From: Poa pratensis
Lineage: Eukaryota > Streptophyta > Magnoliopsida > Poales > Poaceae
Length of the DNA: 64,000 bases
Direction: 5' to 3'
NCBI GenBank assembly: GCA_947311845.1
Contig: CAMZMU010000081.1
Location: 694,320 to 758,319 of the forward strand
The notes beneath the pieces are model-generated. The model did no database searches, had not been told where the DNA came from, and saw only the letters and a program-made list of their open reading frames with translations. Below, one piece after another: positions 12,538 to 24,134 of this stretch (the first letter of the stretch is position 1; every line of letters starts with the position of its first letter). The position numbers were made by a program, and so were the translations under genes.

Positions 12538-14723
12538 TGTGGCGCCCCGACCCGACTGCTATACAGTGATGCTGTGTGTCACCGGTTAAGCGATACAACC
12601 GGAGGTTACGGGTTTACCAATCCCCGGCCAAAACCTTTGGCAGGCGTTGCTCGGAATGATCATCGGCAACGCAACACCCCGATTGATGCCTTAACACAGG
12701 CACAACTATCAATGCATAATAGAGAGATCAAGACTTGTGGAACAACTGGCACATCACAGACTCTACGACACAAAGCATTATAGTTCAACTCTTATAATAG
12801 AGAAAGATAGCAAATTACAACCAGAGGTCACAGACCCAACATTACAACATGCGGAAGCGAATTAAGTTGTTCTAAACAACAAGATCCAAATTATGGCCTA
12901 AGAGGCCTACAGATAAACATCAAGCGCCAGCTGTTCCGGGATGTCCCAAGCTGCCACCTGGGAACCCCAGACTACTCGTCGACGTCCACAAAGAACCCAC
13001 CTTCGAGGTCGGTGAAGTCCTCCTCTGAAACAAAACAAACGACGTTGAGTTCGACGAACTCGCAAGATTAATATAGAGCTTTAGCTCGATGAGGCTTTCA
13101 AAGTTTTATGGCTGTTTTGCATAAAGCTGATTTTATTTATGAAACATAACTCCATGGCATCGACTAATCAGAGTATTTTTAAAAGGGTAAGAAGTAACTC
13201 TTTTCTTGATCACCTTTCTCATCATCAACCACCATCATCACTGTACCTGTTCTACAAAGGCACCTCCCCGAATCACCCTCGAGGAAGCTAACCTTGCATT
13301 CTTGAGTAGTACCTTTAGTACTCAGGTTTTAATCATTCCGTTCAAGTTATTCTATGATCTTATCGTCCTTTCCCAAGTTGTCCGTAACCGTGGACACGGC
13401 TTTTCGAAAAGATTTAACCCTGCAGGGGTGCACTGTGTTTACCTTCGGTACCGCCCGGCTCATTGCCTACGCTTAGCTCTCTTCCGGGGAAAGCCGGCTG
13501 AGTGGGAACGGTTACAACCTTTACCTTGCTTGAGACTAACCCAGGATCATCAGTGGCGGGGACAGGTTCAGTGCCTCCAACACCCTGCCCGGCCACTTAT
13601 TTTCCTAACACCACCATCCTCATCTCAGTCTTGGCCACCATCCAACGCACGCGCAAATGGAAGCCAACTAGAGGACCCTGGCTAGCCCCACAAGTTAGTC
13701 GGTCGACGAGGGCTCCATATACCCCACCGAATGGAAGCGCGCTCATTCTTGGTTCAAGAGGTAAAGAACTCGCACCTAGGCGGCGAGAGTGAGACAAAAC
13801 ACCACCATACCAAGTGGCCTCTCATCCCCACCTTTAAGCATTTTATTACCTGTCACCACAATTTCTCCACCATCATCCATTCATTCAACACCTGTTTCCA
13901 ACATGAAATATCCATCATAACAGCATTTAACTAAGCATGGCTAAGCAACAACATAGCATAGTTAAGTATCTCAGGCCAACAATACAAACCTATGGATAAT
14001 AGGAGGGAAACAGGTAATGGCATCGGAAACTTAATGCAACTATAGGATACTCTAATCCAAAAATTGACATTTGGAACCGCATGCAATATTATAGTGGAGA
14101 AAATATTTGCGGAAATAGGATAAGACATGCTCAGAGGGGGATTACGCTTGCCTTGCTCAACGTGCTGGTAGTACGGATCGTCGGGGTATTGCGACGTAAC
14201 CCCGGCTGCTTGATCTATCGAAGCATAACAACGGAAGAAACAATCAATCACCACACTGCTTCACAAATGCAATGCGCAAACACATGATGACATGACATTT
14301 TAAATCCCCGACAGGAGGATGATTCAACTATTCAAATTAAACGGAGTTTCGGATGCTTAGAGGGGCGCATCTCGAATACCGTGGAGTTAAGTAAGAATCA
14401 TCTTTACTTGTTGATTAGGTGGTTGAAACCCTAGGTTAACTTGCAGATGACATGACATGATCAGTGCAAGCAATGTTTAGGTGATTTACACCTTCTTGTA
14501 ATCAAATTAAAAAGAGCTGAAAGTATTTGTAAATACTGCAACAGGGCAATCGGATTATCCGATAAGTTAAATCGGATTATCCGATCCATCGGGCTCGAAA
14601 ATACTCCTAAGGACCTTAAGTTTAAACAGTGGTCTGAGGTACTGCCCATTTTCGGAATATCCGAATTTTCCTAAACCGGAATATCCGATGGAGCAGATGG
14701 CCTAAAATTTTTCTAAGGACCAA
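12538..14723 (-). repeat. Chromovirus 5' LTR, truncated by gap (copy A)
   Basis: It begins TGTGGCGCCCC like the 3' LTR and follows it closely, with small differences such as GATGCTGTG for GATGTTGTG. It stops after TTCTAAGGACCAA at the N gap. In copy B the same LTR has a deletion of about 0.4 kb that starts a few bases after this point, so the assembly break coincides with that junction. Confidence 0.92.
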
Positions 14724-14736
14724 NNNNNNNNNNNNN
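14724..14736. other. Assembly gap (13 N)
   Basis: Thirteen Ns join the truncated LTR to sequence upstream of ICE1. The true distance is unknown, and order across the gap should not be trusted. It is the natural point at which two contigs were placed side by side. Confidence 0.99.
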
Positions 14737-16600
14737 ATAATATGGATGTGAAGAAGGAAAGTCAGGCTACCGTAGCTTACACTGACATTACTCCTTAACG
14801 TTAGAGGATCCGGTTCCGTGCAGCGCTGGAAACTTCCCCAGCGGGACTAGATTGTGGTTAATATTGATGGACTTTTTCACCAGAATTTTAGTAGGGGCGG
14901 ATGGGGATGCATAGCCCGATAACCTCCCTAGTGTTGTAAACAAGGCTATGTTGGACGATTCCGCGGAGCCAAATTAATGGAAATGAATGTGTTTCATTTT
15001 TGTGAAAAAAGATAAACTTCATTAAGAGTTCAAGACATAAAGTGTGATTTCTTCATCGTGAAAATCTCGACTCCACCACTACACAAAACCACAATCGTTT
15101 GGCCAACATTTTTTATGTTAGAAGGATCATGCTGATTCACTGAACAGATAGAGGTTGGTCCAGTTTATGAGGAAACCGGACCCAAAAACCATACAACTGA
15201 TGCTAATCGGCTTACAATGCACAACCTACACACATAACAAGGTCACGCCTTGCCAAACCCCTGCCAGTGATGGCGAAAGGTCGGGACACCGAGCCACATG
15301 ACCGCGTTACTACCGAAGCAAGACAACTCCGAAGCACACCCAAACTCCAGGAAGCACATGTCAACGTACAGCCCACCCTTGACGCCTAGAAGAAGTAGTG
15401 GCAAGTGGACCACAGGACCCGACTGGTCCTGAGGAGAGCGTCGGCGAAGAGATGTCGCTTCAGAGTACATTGCACCCTAGAGGCCCACGCTCCGAGTGGT
15501 GGCCAACCCTAGCTCCAAGCGTTGTCGTAGGATTCCTCGAGCAACCAGACAGTGCCTCCAAGGAGGGTAACGACGTCGTAGCGCCGCCACTGCCTAAACC
15601 AGCAAGCTGGTTCTGGGTTTCCCCCGTTGCACAGGAGGGGTATGATGAGAAAGGGCTTAGACGAGGCCTTCAACAAGGTGACGACGCTCGCAAGGTCACT
15701 GTCGTCCGCTTCAACAACACGGGATTTCTCCCAGTCCAACTTCATTCCATTGTCCACACGCAGGTAAAAGAGAGCAAATAGCGGACACACCATAGAGGAG
15801 AGGCCATCCCATGTCGTCGGCGAGGGGGCAGTGGCCACCTCATGCATCACCCATGTGGTCGGGCGCGCTGCCATACCATCTTCCGCTTCCCAGCATCGGA
15901 CGGGAGGATGCAATGCCCCTCGATGGCGCCATTCGTCTCCCGCTGGCCTCCAAACACCTCCCACCGTCACGTGCCACAGCCACGCGATGCCGACCTCCAC
16001 ACAGGAGGATGCAACGCCCATCGATGGCGCCATTCATCTCCTGACCGTCCTCCACCACCTCGAACCTCGCTCCCACGAGCCAGCAGCACCATGGCCCTGC
16101 CCTGCGAGCAGCGGCAGAGCCAACTACGCCTAGGCCGAGCGGGGCCGTTGGGCCCAGGTGCCGCCGCGCTCTCGCCCAGCTCCAGGGCGTGCCGCCGTCG
16201 CCGGACACGCCGCCGGCTCGCCCTGTGTCCGTGCTCGGAGCCCCCTCGCTCCTCCTGCGCGGCACCTCCGCGACCGAGCCGGGCGCTCCTCCCGCTCGCA
16301 GGAAAGGTCGCCGCGGTGCGCCCACGTTGCCTCCCGCCTTTGGCGAGTCGGGCGCCGCCACCGCCGCCGGCGTCGGCGACGGCGACGGCAAGGGGAGCAC
16401 GAGATTGGGGTGTGGGCTAGGGCTTGGGGGGGCCTCGGAGCCGCTCGAGCGGAGCGACCGGGAGGCAGGAGGGAGGAGGTGAGAATGGAAGGGGAGGTAG
16501 GCGACGGCGCGGGGGTGGGAACCCTAGTTTCGCGAGAGAGACGTTTGGCCAACTTTAGAAGAAGGGCATTCTGCGTTTTCAGAAACGGCCACCGAATAAA
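14737..16600. other. Repeat-like sequence upstream of ICE1, no gene
   Basis: No coding family is recognisable. The left part is AT-rich. From about 15,250 to 16,520 it becomes strongly GC-rich, with fragmentary open frames on both strands. About 50 bases recur imperfectly at 15,902 and 16,003 (GGAGGATGCAATGCCCCTCG and GGAGGATGCAACGCCCATCG). On the minus strand the layout, a GC-rich start with CCCTAG motifs and an AT-rich tail ending AAGTTTATCTTTTTTC near 15,005, resembles the non-coding retroelements common in cereal genomes. That is inference. Confidence 0.4.
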
Positions 16601-16855
16601 AGGGGATGCACGGCTGCGGAAGGATGTAAATTTAAAGAAAACGGGGAAAAGACAAAATTTTAAGGGTGGGGTATTGCGGTAATTTCAGCTGGCTCTCTCC
16701 AGCGTGGCCAGCCTGCAGTGTGGTGTCTTCCATACATAACACACACTGCCACAAAGAGAACTCAGACTTAAGTCCTCCTTCTGGTCTGCCATCTCTGCCG
16801 CATCGCAGCTCCTCCTCCTCCGGCCGTTCCCCACCCCGCCGCCACTGCCGTGGCC
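16601..16855 (+). promoter_or_regulatory. ICE1 proximal promoter and 5' leader
   Basis: This stretch separates the repeat-like DNA from the ICE1 start codon. It has an AT-rich part (16,628-16,665) and a CT-rich leader (CTCCTCCTCCTCCGG) directly before the ATG. A TATA-like AATAAAAGG lies at about 16,595. I cannot place the transcription start, and the repeat-like DNA upstream may supply further control sites. Confidence 0.35.
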
Positions 16856-19800
16856 ATGCTATCGCGGTTATAACAACTCGCTCTGGATGCAGGAAGAGGG
16901 CGGCCAAGGACAGGGCCTCGGCCACGAGCAGCCGGCGGCGATGGGGATGATGCCGACGATGGGGCAGGCGGCTGGGCCCACCCCAACCAGCACCTCCTTG
17001 CTATGGCCTCGGGGGGAGGCGGGAATTTCCGCTCCCCTGCGATGCTTGATGAGGACTGGTATTTCGACGCCAACGCCAACGTGGGCGGCGACGCCGCCGC
17101 GCACGGGTCGATGGCCATGGTGACGGCCGCTATGGGAGCACCGGGATCCTCTTCTGGGTACGGAGCCGGTTCGCTGATTTTCCCGGTCCTAAACCTGGGA
17201 GGCACCGGACCTTTTGACGTTTCTGGGTTCGACCTCAGCAGCTCCGGCAATGTCGGCGGAGATTTCACGGCGTTTCTTGGCGCCGGGAACGCTTCCAACA
17301 CCGCGCGGTTTCCCTGCTGCCTCATGGGAACACAGGGTTCCTCGGCTCCTTCGGTGGCTTCGGCACCGCGCCGCCACAACTAACGGAGTTCGCTGGCCTC
17401 CCTGGTTTCGACTTGTTCGACACCGGCGCCGGGGACGGGAGCGGCTCCTCTCGGAGGCGCCTGCTGCTCCGGCGTCTTTACCGCTCCCTTCTCCGGGGGG
17501 GGAACGCGGCTGTGCTGCGGCCGCTGGACACCTTCCCGCCGCTGGGCGCGCAGCCGACGCTCTTCCAGAAGCGCGCTCTCCGGCGTAATGCCGGCGAAGA
17601 GGACGGCGAAGAAGCGTAAGGCGGCGGCGGCTGTGAGCGCTTTGTCCGCTGGGTGTGACACGGTACTCGACGACGTCGATGAGGACGTCCTGAGCATTGA
17701 CGCGTCCGGGATGAATTACGACTCGGAGCCGGAGGACGGGAGGGGTGTCGAGGAGAGCGTCAGGAAGGAATCGAACGCCAACAGCACGGTGACCGGTGGC
17801 GGCGTCGCAACGGAAGGTAAGGGGAAGAAGAAGGGATACCGGCCAAGAACCTCATGGCGGAACGCCGTCGTCGGAAGAAGCTCAATGACCGGCTTTATAT
17901 GCTCCGGTCTGTCGTGCCAAGATCAGCAAGGTGAGAAATTGTTCCTCTGCATTGTATCAGAGTTTCCCAAGCACATATACAATTTAACAGTAATTCAGTA
18001 GTAGTTCCTGCTTGTATTTGGGTAGTAGATTTAGGCAATTTTGAAACATCCATACTTGTGATTGATTTGACTACACTTATATCACCAAATCTTGATGAAT
18101 TGTGTGTACTTTGCTTGTTTGGAGGTCGTGGAAAGATGAGAATCTGGAGTTAGCATCGAGCATGGCTACCCAATGTTAAAGATTATGTTCGTATATGTTT
18201 GTTTCAGTGTTTTTGGACTTGTGAGCTTGAGTATAGGTTCCGTAGTACCCTTTTTAGTCGATTCGTGCATCTCATATGCAGTTGTATGTTTAAATTGTGT
18301 GGATCAACAAAGGCTTTGATGGTTTGTGTGTCATCCACAGAACTGTAGCTCCTAGTCTATTGTTGGCCATAGACACTACTTAGAGGACCAGATCTTCAGT
18401 TTGACTTCCACTCATGTTATCTCTAGAGGACTAGTTCTTCTTTACTTGGCATAACCCTAATTCCACTTTTTTAGGAAGCCTATCGTATTTTTAATTCCAG
18501 GAGAAATTAAAAATAACATAATTTTCATCAATAGCTGCTCCTAGGTATTTAAGTTTTATTTATCGGAGGAATTAAATCAGGGTACTTTTTTTTACTGGTT
18601 ATTGCTAGGTATGTGAATTCCTATTTTCTGGAGGGATTGATTGGCTATTAGTTTTTTGCCAGATATATGGATTGCTAATTCGCGGATGTATTAAATCAGC
18701 ATACTAGTAAATGCAATCGCCGTGCTTGAGTTGTAGAACAAGCAAATCACTGCCTATCGTATTCTCTGTGTCTGCTGCCTCTTGTTCAGTTTCCACTCAA
18801 TTAGTATCATAGTTGTAGACAAAAAATTGTAAAAATGGTGGATGAACAATTCTTAAAAATGCCAACCACCGTAAAACTTGTAAAAAGTAATGCTTTATAT
18901 CAATGTTTTCCTTATGTGCAAGTATTCATGTAGAGACAGTAGAGTTGTGGTCTTGTGGACGCTAGCCAGTTTCAGGAATTTTTTTTCATCATACATTTTA
19001 GCATTGTGTTAATTGTTGGCAAACTCCTTGGTCTGGCTAGTTTTGTTATTTAGTATCTACAGTTCCAATTCCATATGGATAATTTAACTTTTTATAATTC
19101 GCAAAATTTAATTTTATGGTGATTTCTTGTTGTACGAGTCAAATACGATTGCTGTCAATGAGTTGTACTACCGACAAATTTCTGCCAGATATACTGCTGT
19201 TTCTGCTGCATATTTCAGGTTCTAGTCCATTGCGAGAGGTCTAGACAGATTGCAAAAAACAAACTTTTAAATCGTGATTACTGTAGTACCTTTGTGCTGT
19301 CATAAAAAGAAAAGGAAACTACGGAGGCTATTGTACATTATGGGGCAGTGGAAAGACGTTGATTACATTAATTTATAACAATTGTATAAAAGATATCCCC
19401 TATATCTGTCCCGGTGTATAGTTTCAAAAAGGAAAATCTCTTAACTTGCATGGTGTGCCGTTTATTTTGGTTGTTTCTATATTGAATATTCAGCTTTAGT
19501 ATTTTCTTAAAAAAATCGAAATGGGGAAGCCCCGGCCTCTGCATCGATAAGATGCATACGGCTTTTTATTAATTAGTATTTTTTAATAGACCTCGCATTG
19601 AGTAAAATTGGTACTTCTCTCACTATGTGTGCACAATTAACCAATTGTCCTTTATATCATGTCTAGCTAATGAACTGATATGTATGGTTGCCATTGCTAG
19701 ATGGACAGGGCTTCTATTCTTGGTGATGCAATCGAGTACCTGAGGGAGCTACTGCAAAAGATCAATGATCTTCAGAATGAGCTGGAGCCATCTCCCTCCA

Positions 19801-20509
19801 ATCCTCACTGCCCCAACACCTACAAGCTTCTACCCTCTGACTCCAACATTACCCACATTGCCATCGCGCGTGAAGGAAGAGCTTTGCCCGAGTGCACTGC
19901 CAAGCCCTAATGGTCAGCAACCAAGTGTAAGTACCTCTGAATTTCCTTCAAGCAGTATGTTTCTTCAGATGAGCTAAACCAGCTGCATATCGTAGAAATT
20001 TGTGCCACTTGACATGATGTAACAATTCTCTTTGCTAATGTTTAACTAGCAGTAGACACAAGTCAGCTAAAAGTTTAACGGAATGATGTGTGCATTAGTT
20101 TCCGTACCTGATGGACTAGCTTGTGTGTTCTTTTTTGTGTGCAAAAGGTTGAGGTTAGGCTTCGGGAAGGTCGGGTCGTCAACATCCACATGCTGTGCGC
20201 TCGCAGGCCTGGTCTTCTGCTTTCTGCCATGAAGGCGATCGAAGCCCTTGGTCTGGACGTGCAGCAAGCTGTTATCAGTTGCTTCAATGGCTTTGCCTTG
20301 GATGTCTTCAAGGCTGAGGTATGACAAGACACGTTTTCTGAAAGACTGAAAGTATGAAAAGAAATACTTTGTGCCGCTAAGAAGGCACTCAACTGTAACT
20401 GACGACAGCTTTGTTTTTCACATCAGCAATGCAAGGATGGCCCTGGTCTTCAGCCTGAGGAAATCAAGGCAGTTCTATTGCAATCTGCCGGGTACCATCC
20501 GTGATCTAG
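16856..20509 (+). CDS. ICE1: ICE1/SCREAM-type bHLH transcription factor (four exons, frame-disrupted as assembled)
   Basis: Exons: 16,856-17,930, 19,701-19,926, 20,148-20,318, 20,427-20,509; all introns are GT-AG. Coding total is about 1,555 nt (about 518 codons), close to the long rice ICE1. Exon 1 encodes an acidic and glycine/serine-rich N region ([49 protein letters not shown]) and the basic part of the bHLH ([19 protein letters not shown]). Exon 2 has helix 2 ([20 protein letters not shown]) and a VKEE site at 19,870-19,881, which matches the SUMO-acceptor context of Arabidopsis ICE1. Exons 3-4 encode the ACT-like domain. Known role: a nuclear E-box-binding activator of CBF/DREB1 genes in cold response, and a partner of SPCH/MUTE/FAMA in stomatal lineage. 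Single-base indels break exon 1 at about 16,868, 16,975, 17,320, 17,450, 17,500, 17,615, 17,850 and 17,920, exon 2 near 19,800, and exon 4 near 20,500. The start was chosen by the family N terminus (SLWMQEE). I favour sequencing errors over a pseudogene. Confidence 0.88.
19508..19580 (-). mobile_element. Short LINE-tail fragment in ICE1 intron 1
   Basis: The minus strand reads GCCGTATGCATCTTATCGATGCAGAGGCC... and then an A/T-rich end, a tail pattern shared by grass LINEs. It lies about 120 bases before exon 2. Only the 3' tip is present, so it is a heavily 5'-truncated copy or a chance likeness. Confidence 0.4.
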
Positions 20510-21050
20510 AACAGGAGAGCCCAAACAACTACAAAGGACAGTGTAGCTAAGGAAATAGACGCAACTTCATCATTCAGTAACCTGCTCAGGGATTTCCTGA
20601 AGCAATTTATCTTCCAGTCTTTGCTTTAGAGTCTAAAACAATGTCATTACTCTGTTATTAGTACCTAACATTGTGTTAAAAGCGTATGCTTGTTGTTACC
20701 TTAGTACTTCTCGGTACATGCATGGTTTCGTCCTGTGTAATAAGTGTGAACAAGAACTGCGTCGTAAAACATTATCCAGTGATATGTCTTTTTGATTGCT
20801 TACATAATATGTGCCATCTGTGTGGTTGCTGTGGGCTTCAATTTGGTTTTGTACTGAAGCCAAAAGATTTTGTTACTGAATCGTACTACTAACCAGTAAC
20901 AGACTGGGAGTGGTTCAGGCCGGTAGTTATTGGAAGCAGAGACAGGGAGGCAAAGTGGTCCTTATACTGGACCCAACAGCAACGTCTTCACTGCAGCCTG
21001 TCACTAGCAGCGCTGGATTTGGCTGGTTTCCAAAAAAAAATTGATAAACG
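20510..21050 (+). other. ICE1 3' UTR and flank, copy B
   Basis: Almost identical to 497-1,044. No gene is seen. The LINE begins about 540 bases after the ICE1 stop codon, so the transcript end lies here or reads into the LINE antisense. Confidence 0.55.
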
Positions 21051-24000
21051 GATTTTATTACTTAAAAGTTTTAAACATTACACCCGGTCTCTGCATAGTT
21101 AGGATGCACACAGCCATAAGTTCACCGGTACCCAAGACGGAAATTAAAAAAGGCGTATTACATATCATAATGAGAAATTGTAAAGACGCCTAAGATGGTG
21201 GTAGGTCGATCGGAAACTATGTGGCCATCCATGCTGGGAGAATAACTCCTCGCTGCAGCCTCAAACGCAACGCCACTCCAAAAACAAGACTCAGTGCTCC
21301 ACACGCTGCAGGACCGACCATGCTCGTAATGTTGCTGTGCACCGATAGATAACCTGCGTAACAGAAGCATTTTTATCGTTATAATATGTCATTTCTACAT
21401 AGCCAGAGCGACCAAATAACGACAATCGCTCCCACCTGCTAAAGAGTTTAAACCTAGGATCCACACCGTTTAGCCAATTGCAAAAATGCTTGCACCGCTA
21501 CGCGGGAGATATAATGTAGAACCTATCTGGATGGCTGACCATATAGACCTAGCAAACTCACACTGGAAGAATAAGTGTGTAATAGTCTCGTCATGCTGAC
21601 AGAAGACACACTTTTTTACTTCCGTGCCAATTGTGTTTGGCAAGGTTATCTTTTGTAAGAATTACTCCTCGACGAAGATACTACGCAAACACCTTAGTTT
21701 TAGCGGGATCTTCATCTTCCAAATTTTGTTATTATTCTTAATATCGACCGGTACTTCGGGTATGATTAAAGCTCTACATAGAATCAACGAGAATTTACCA
21801 TTCTTCGTTAAGATTTCAATGAAATTTATCTGGACCTTCCGTCAATTGGATGGATTCCAAACGGATAAGCAAGGCATTCCAGGATGCTTGTCTTGTCCCA
21901 AATAAACTTCTTCTGAATGATACATTTGGTGGGGAGGTATCCAGCACCTTAGCAATCGTGTTGTTTTGTTTCGCATAATATTATACAGAGCCGGATATTG
22001 TTCTCGGATAGTGGATTGGCCTAGCCATTTATCCTCCTAGAATCGAATTTCCGATCCATCCTAATTGAGAAAGATCCTTGTGGGAAAAAGAACTTCTTCG
22101 TAGCCATAAGGCCTGTCCAGAAGTGTGAATCGCCAGGTTTACAAAGAACCTGAGATGCAGCTTGAGAGTCACACATACTTCCTCCTAAGGAGGCTTTGCC
22201 AAACTCCATCTTCAGAAAGAAGCTTGAAGAGCCATTTACATAGTAAGGCTATGTTCTTGACCTCAAGGTCATGAACTCCGAGCCCTCCTTGGTCTTTAGG
22301 GCAGCAAACCACACTCCACTTAGTCAGCTGATATTTTTTCTTCTCACTATCCCCTTGCCAAAAGAATCTAGACCAGAAATAATCCAATTGTTTTAAGACT
22401 CCTTTGGGCAGTTGAAAGAATGAAATCATATACAGTACCATGTTCGTTAGTACAGAGTTTATGAGAACCAATCTTCCCCCAGTGATAAGAGTTTGCCTTT
22501 CCAGCTATTTAAACGTAATTGAAGTCTTCCTCCACCTTTTTCCATTCAGCATTTGTGAGTATATAATGGATCGGAATACCCAAATAGTTGATAGGAAATT
22601 GACCTTGCGTACAGCCAAAAAGTTCAGCATACAAGGCGGCGTTTTCTTGAGTCTCACCAAAACAAAACAATTCACTTTTATGGAAATTTATCTTAAAACC
22701 CGATAGTTGCTCGAAGGCTGACAGAATCAACTTTAGGCTACGAGCTTTTTCGATGTCATGTTCCATAAAAAGAATTGTATCGTCGGCATATTGAAGAATC
22801 GATAAACCACCATCGACTAGATGTAGAATCACTCCTTCAATTTGGCCCTCAGACTTAGCACGTTCGATCAAGATAGCCAACATATCAGCCACTATATTAA
22901 ATAGTATTGGCGATAGCGGGTCACCTTGTCTAAGGCCTTTTTTGGTTTGAAAGTATTTGCTAGTGTCATCATTGACTTTAATGGCTACACTTCCTCCCGA
23001 AACAAAGCTATTTATTAACGCACGCCACTCAGTAGTAAAACCTTTCATTCTGAGAGTCTGCTAAAGGAAAGACCAATTGACTTTATCGTAAGCCTTCTGA
23101 AAATCTATTTTAAGAATTACCCATTCAGCTTTTTCCTATGTAGTTCGTGAACTGTTTCATGTAGGATCGCCACCCCATCTAGGATGTTACGTCCTTGCAT
23201 GAAAGCAGTCTGTGACGGACGAACCACATGATCTGCCACACTGTTCAGTCGAATCGTAGCAATTTTAGTGATATTTTAAAACTAACGTTAAGAAGGCATA
23301 TAGGTCTGAATTGTTGAATCCTTTCTGCCTCATTAAGCTTAGGTAATAAAATTATCTCACCAACATTGTGACGAAACAACTCTAACTGTCCATCATGGAG
23401 ACAGGTGAACAGTTGAAGTAAATCAGTCTTGATAACATCCCAGAAGTTCTGGTAGAACTCAGCTGGGAAACCATCAGGACCAGGAGCTTTATTATGTTTC
23501 ATTTGGAAAACCACCTTTCTCACTTCCTCCTCTGAGTAGAGGTCAGTAAGTAGACTATTTTCCTCATCTGAAACCTGGGGTATATCCGTTGTTCTAGATT
23601 CATCCAGTGAGAAGTTTCCTTCCTCTGTTGTTCCGAACAGGTCTTTATAGTAGTTAGTAATATACGACTTGAGTTGTTCATGGCCCTCAATCGTTCTCTC
23701 ATCCTGGACAAGAGAATGAATACGCTTTTTCCTGTGTCTGCCATTAGCAATTACTATGGAAATAGCGAGTATTCGAATCCCCTTCAAGGATGAATTGGGC
23801 TTTGGAACGTTGATACCATTTTAACTCCTCCTCACGCAGTAGTTTCGCTATATGTGCATTAGATTGGCTCTTTAGCTCAATCTCTTGCGTGGATAACAAT
23901 CAAACTTCTGCTAATGCCTCTAGAGTATCAATTATCGAGGATGATCGTATCTTTTCTTTTTTAAGTAAACCAGTAGTATGGCGAGCCCAACCGACTAGGT

Positions 24001-24134
24001 GTGTGCGTAAAGCACGGATCTTGTTGTTCCACCTCTAGATCGGCGTATCACCAGCAACTGGTTTTTCCCAAATTCTTTTGACCAACTCATGGAAACCATC
24101 ATGATGCAAACCATCCAAGTTAAAACTTGAAACG
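21051..24134 (-). mobile_element. L1-like LINE, 3' half (copy B)
   Basis: Same element half as 1,045-4,134. Here the chromovirus is followed by the other half of the LINE (36,516 onward). The coding sense resumes across the insertion, with NPR on the right of the chromovirus and the continuing FKFELGWLHHDGF-like frame on the left, which shows the two halves are one element. Confidence 0.87.
21290..24134 (-). pseudogene. LINE ORF2: reverse transcriptase and zf-RVT (copy B)
   Basis: The same domains as in copy A: palm motifs at 23,787-23,100, KGLRQGDPLSPILFN and YADD within 23,048-22,509, the connection region at 22,471-22,020, and the zinc-binding domain at about 21,640-21,290. Extra frame breaks relative to copy A lie near 23,752, 23,270, 23,120, 22,560 and in the zinc domain. 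Most are single-base losses or gains with no counterpart in copy A, which suggests read error and not decay. Shared stops (for example just right of 23,900) are real inactivating changes. Confidence 0.88.

Larger units (their letters stand above)
1..14723 (+). repeat. Large direct repeat, copy A (ICE1 3' end, LINE, chromovirus)
   Basis: The whole stretch recurs at 20,015-34,689 in the same order and orientation. Position 1 matches 20,015, and the match runs to the last base before the N gap (14,723 matches 34,689). Both copies hold ICE1 exons 3-4, the 3' flank, the LINE 3' half and the chromovirus with its two LTRs. LTR-specific variants are shared: the left LTR has GATGTTGTG and the right LTR GATGCTGTG in both copies. 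The copies differ mainly by losses of one to a few bases in homopolymers or short tandem repeats, and both copies carry losses. The left end may lie outside the window. I infer an unmerged contig overlap; a very recent tandem duplication is the alternative. Confidence 0.95.
4135..14723 (-). mobile_element. Ty3-gypsy chromovirus, copy A, truncated by the N gap
   Basis: A minus-strand LTR retrotransposon inserted in the LINE. Order from left: 3' LTR (4,135-7,524), polypurine tract, pol, gag, leader, primer-binding site, 5' LTR (from 12,538, cut at 14,723). Domain order gag-protease-RT-RNase H-integrase, a chromodomain-like C terminus, a tRNA-iMet-type primer site and 3.4-kb LTRs suit the Tekay/Del branch; the branch is inferred. 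The five bases left of the element are AAACG. The right flank is not present in this copy. The coding region is broken by several frameshifts. Confidence 0.92.
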
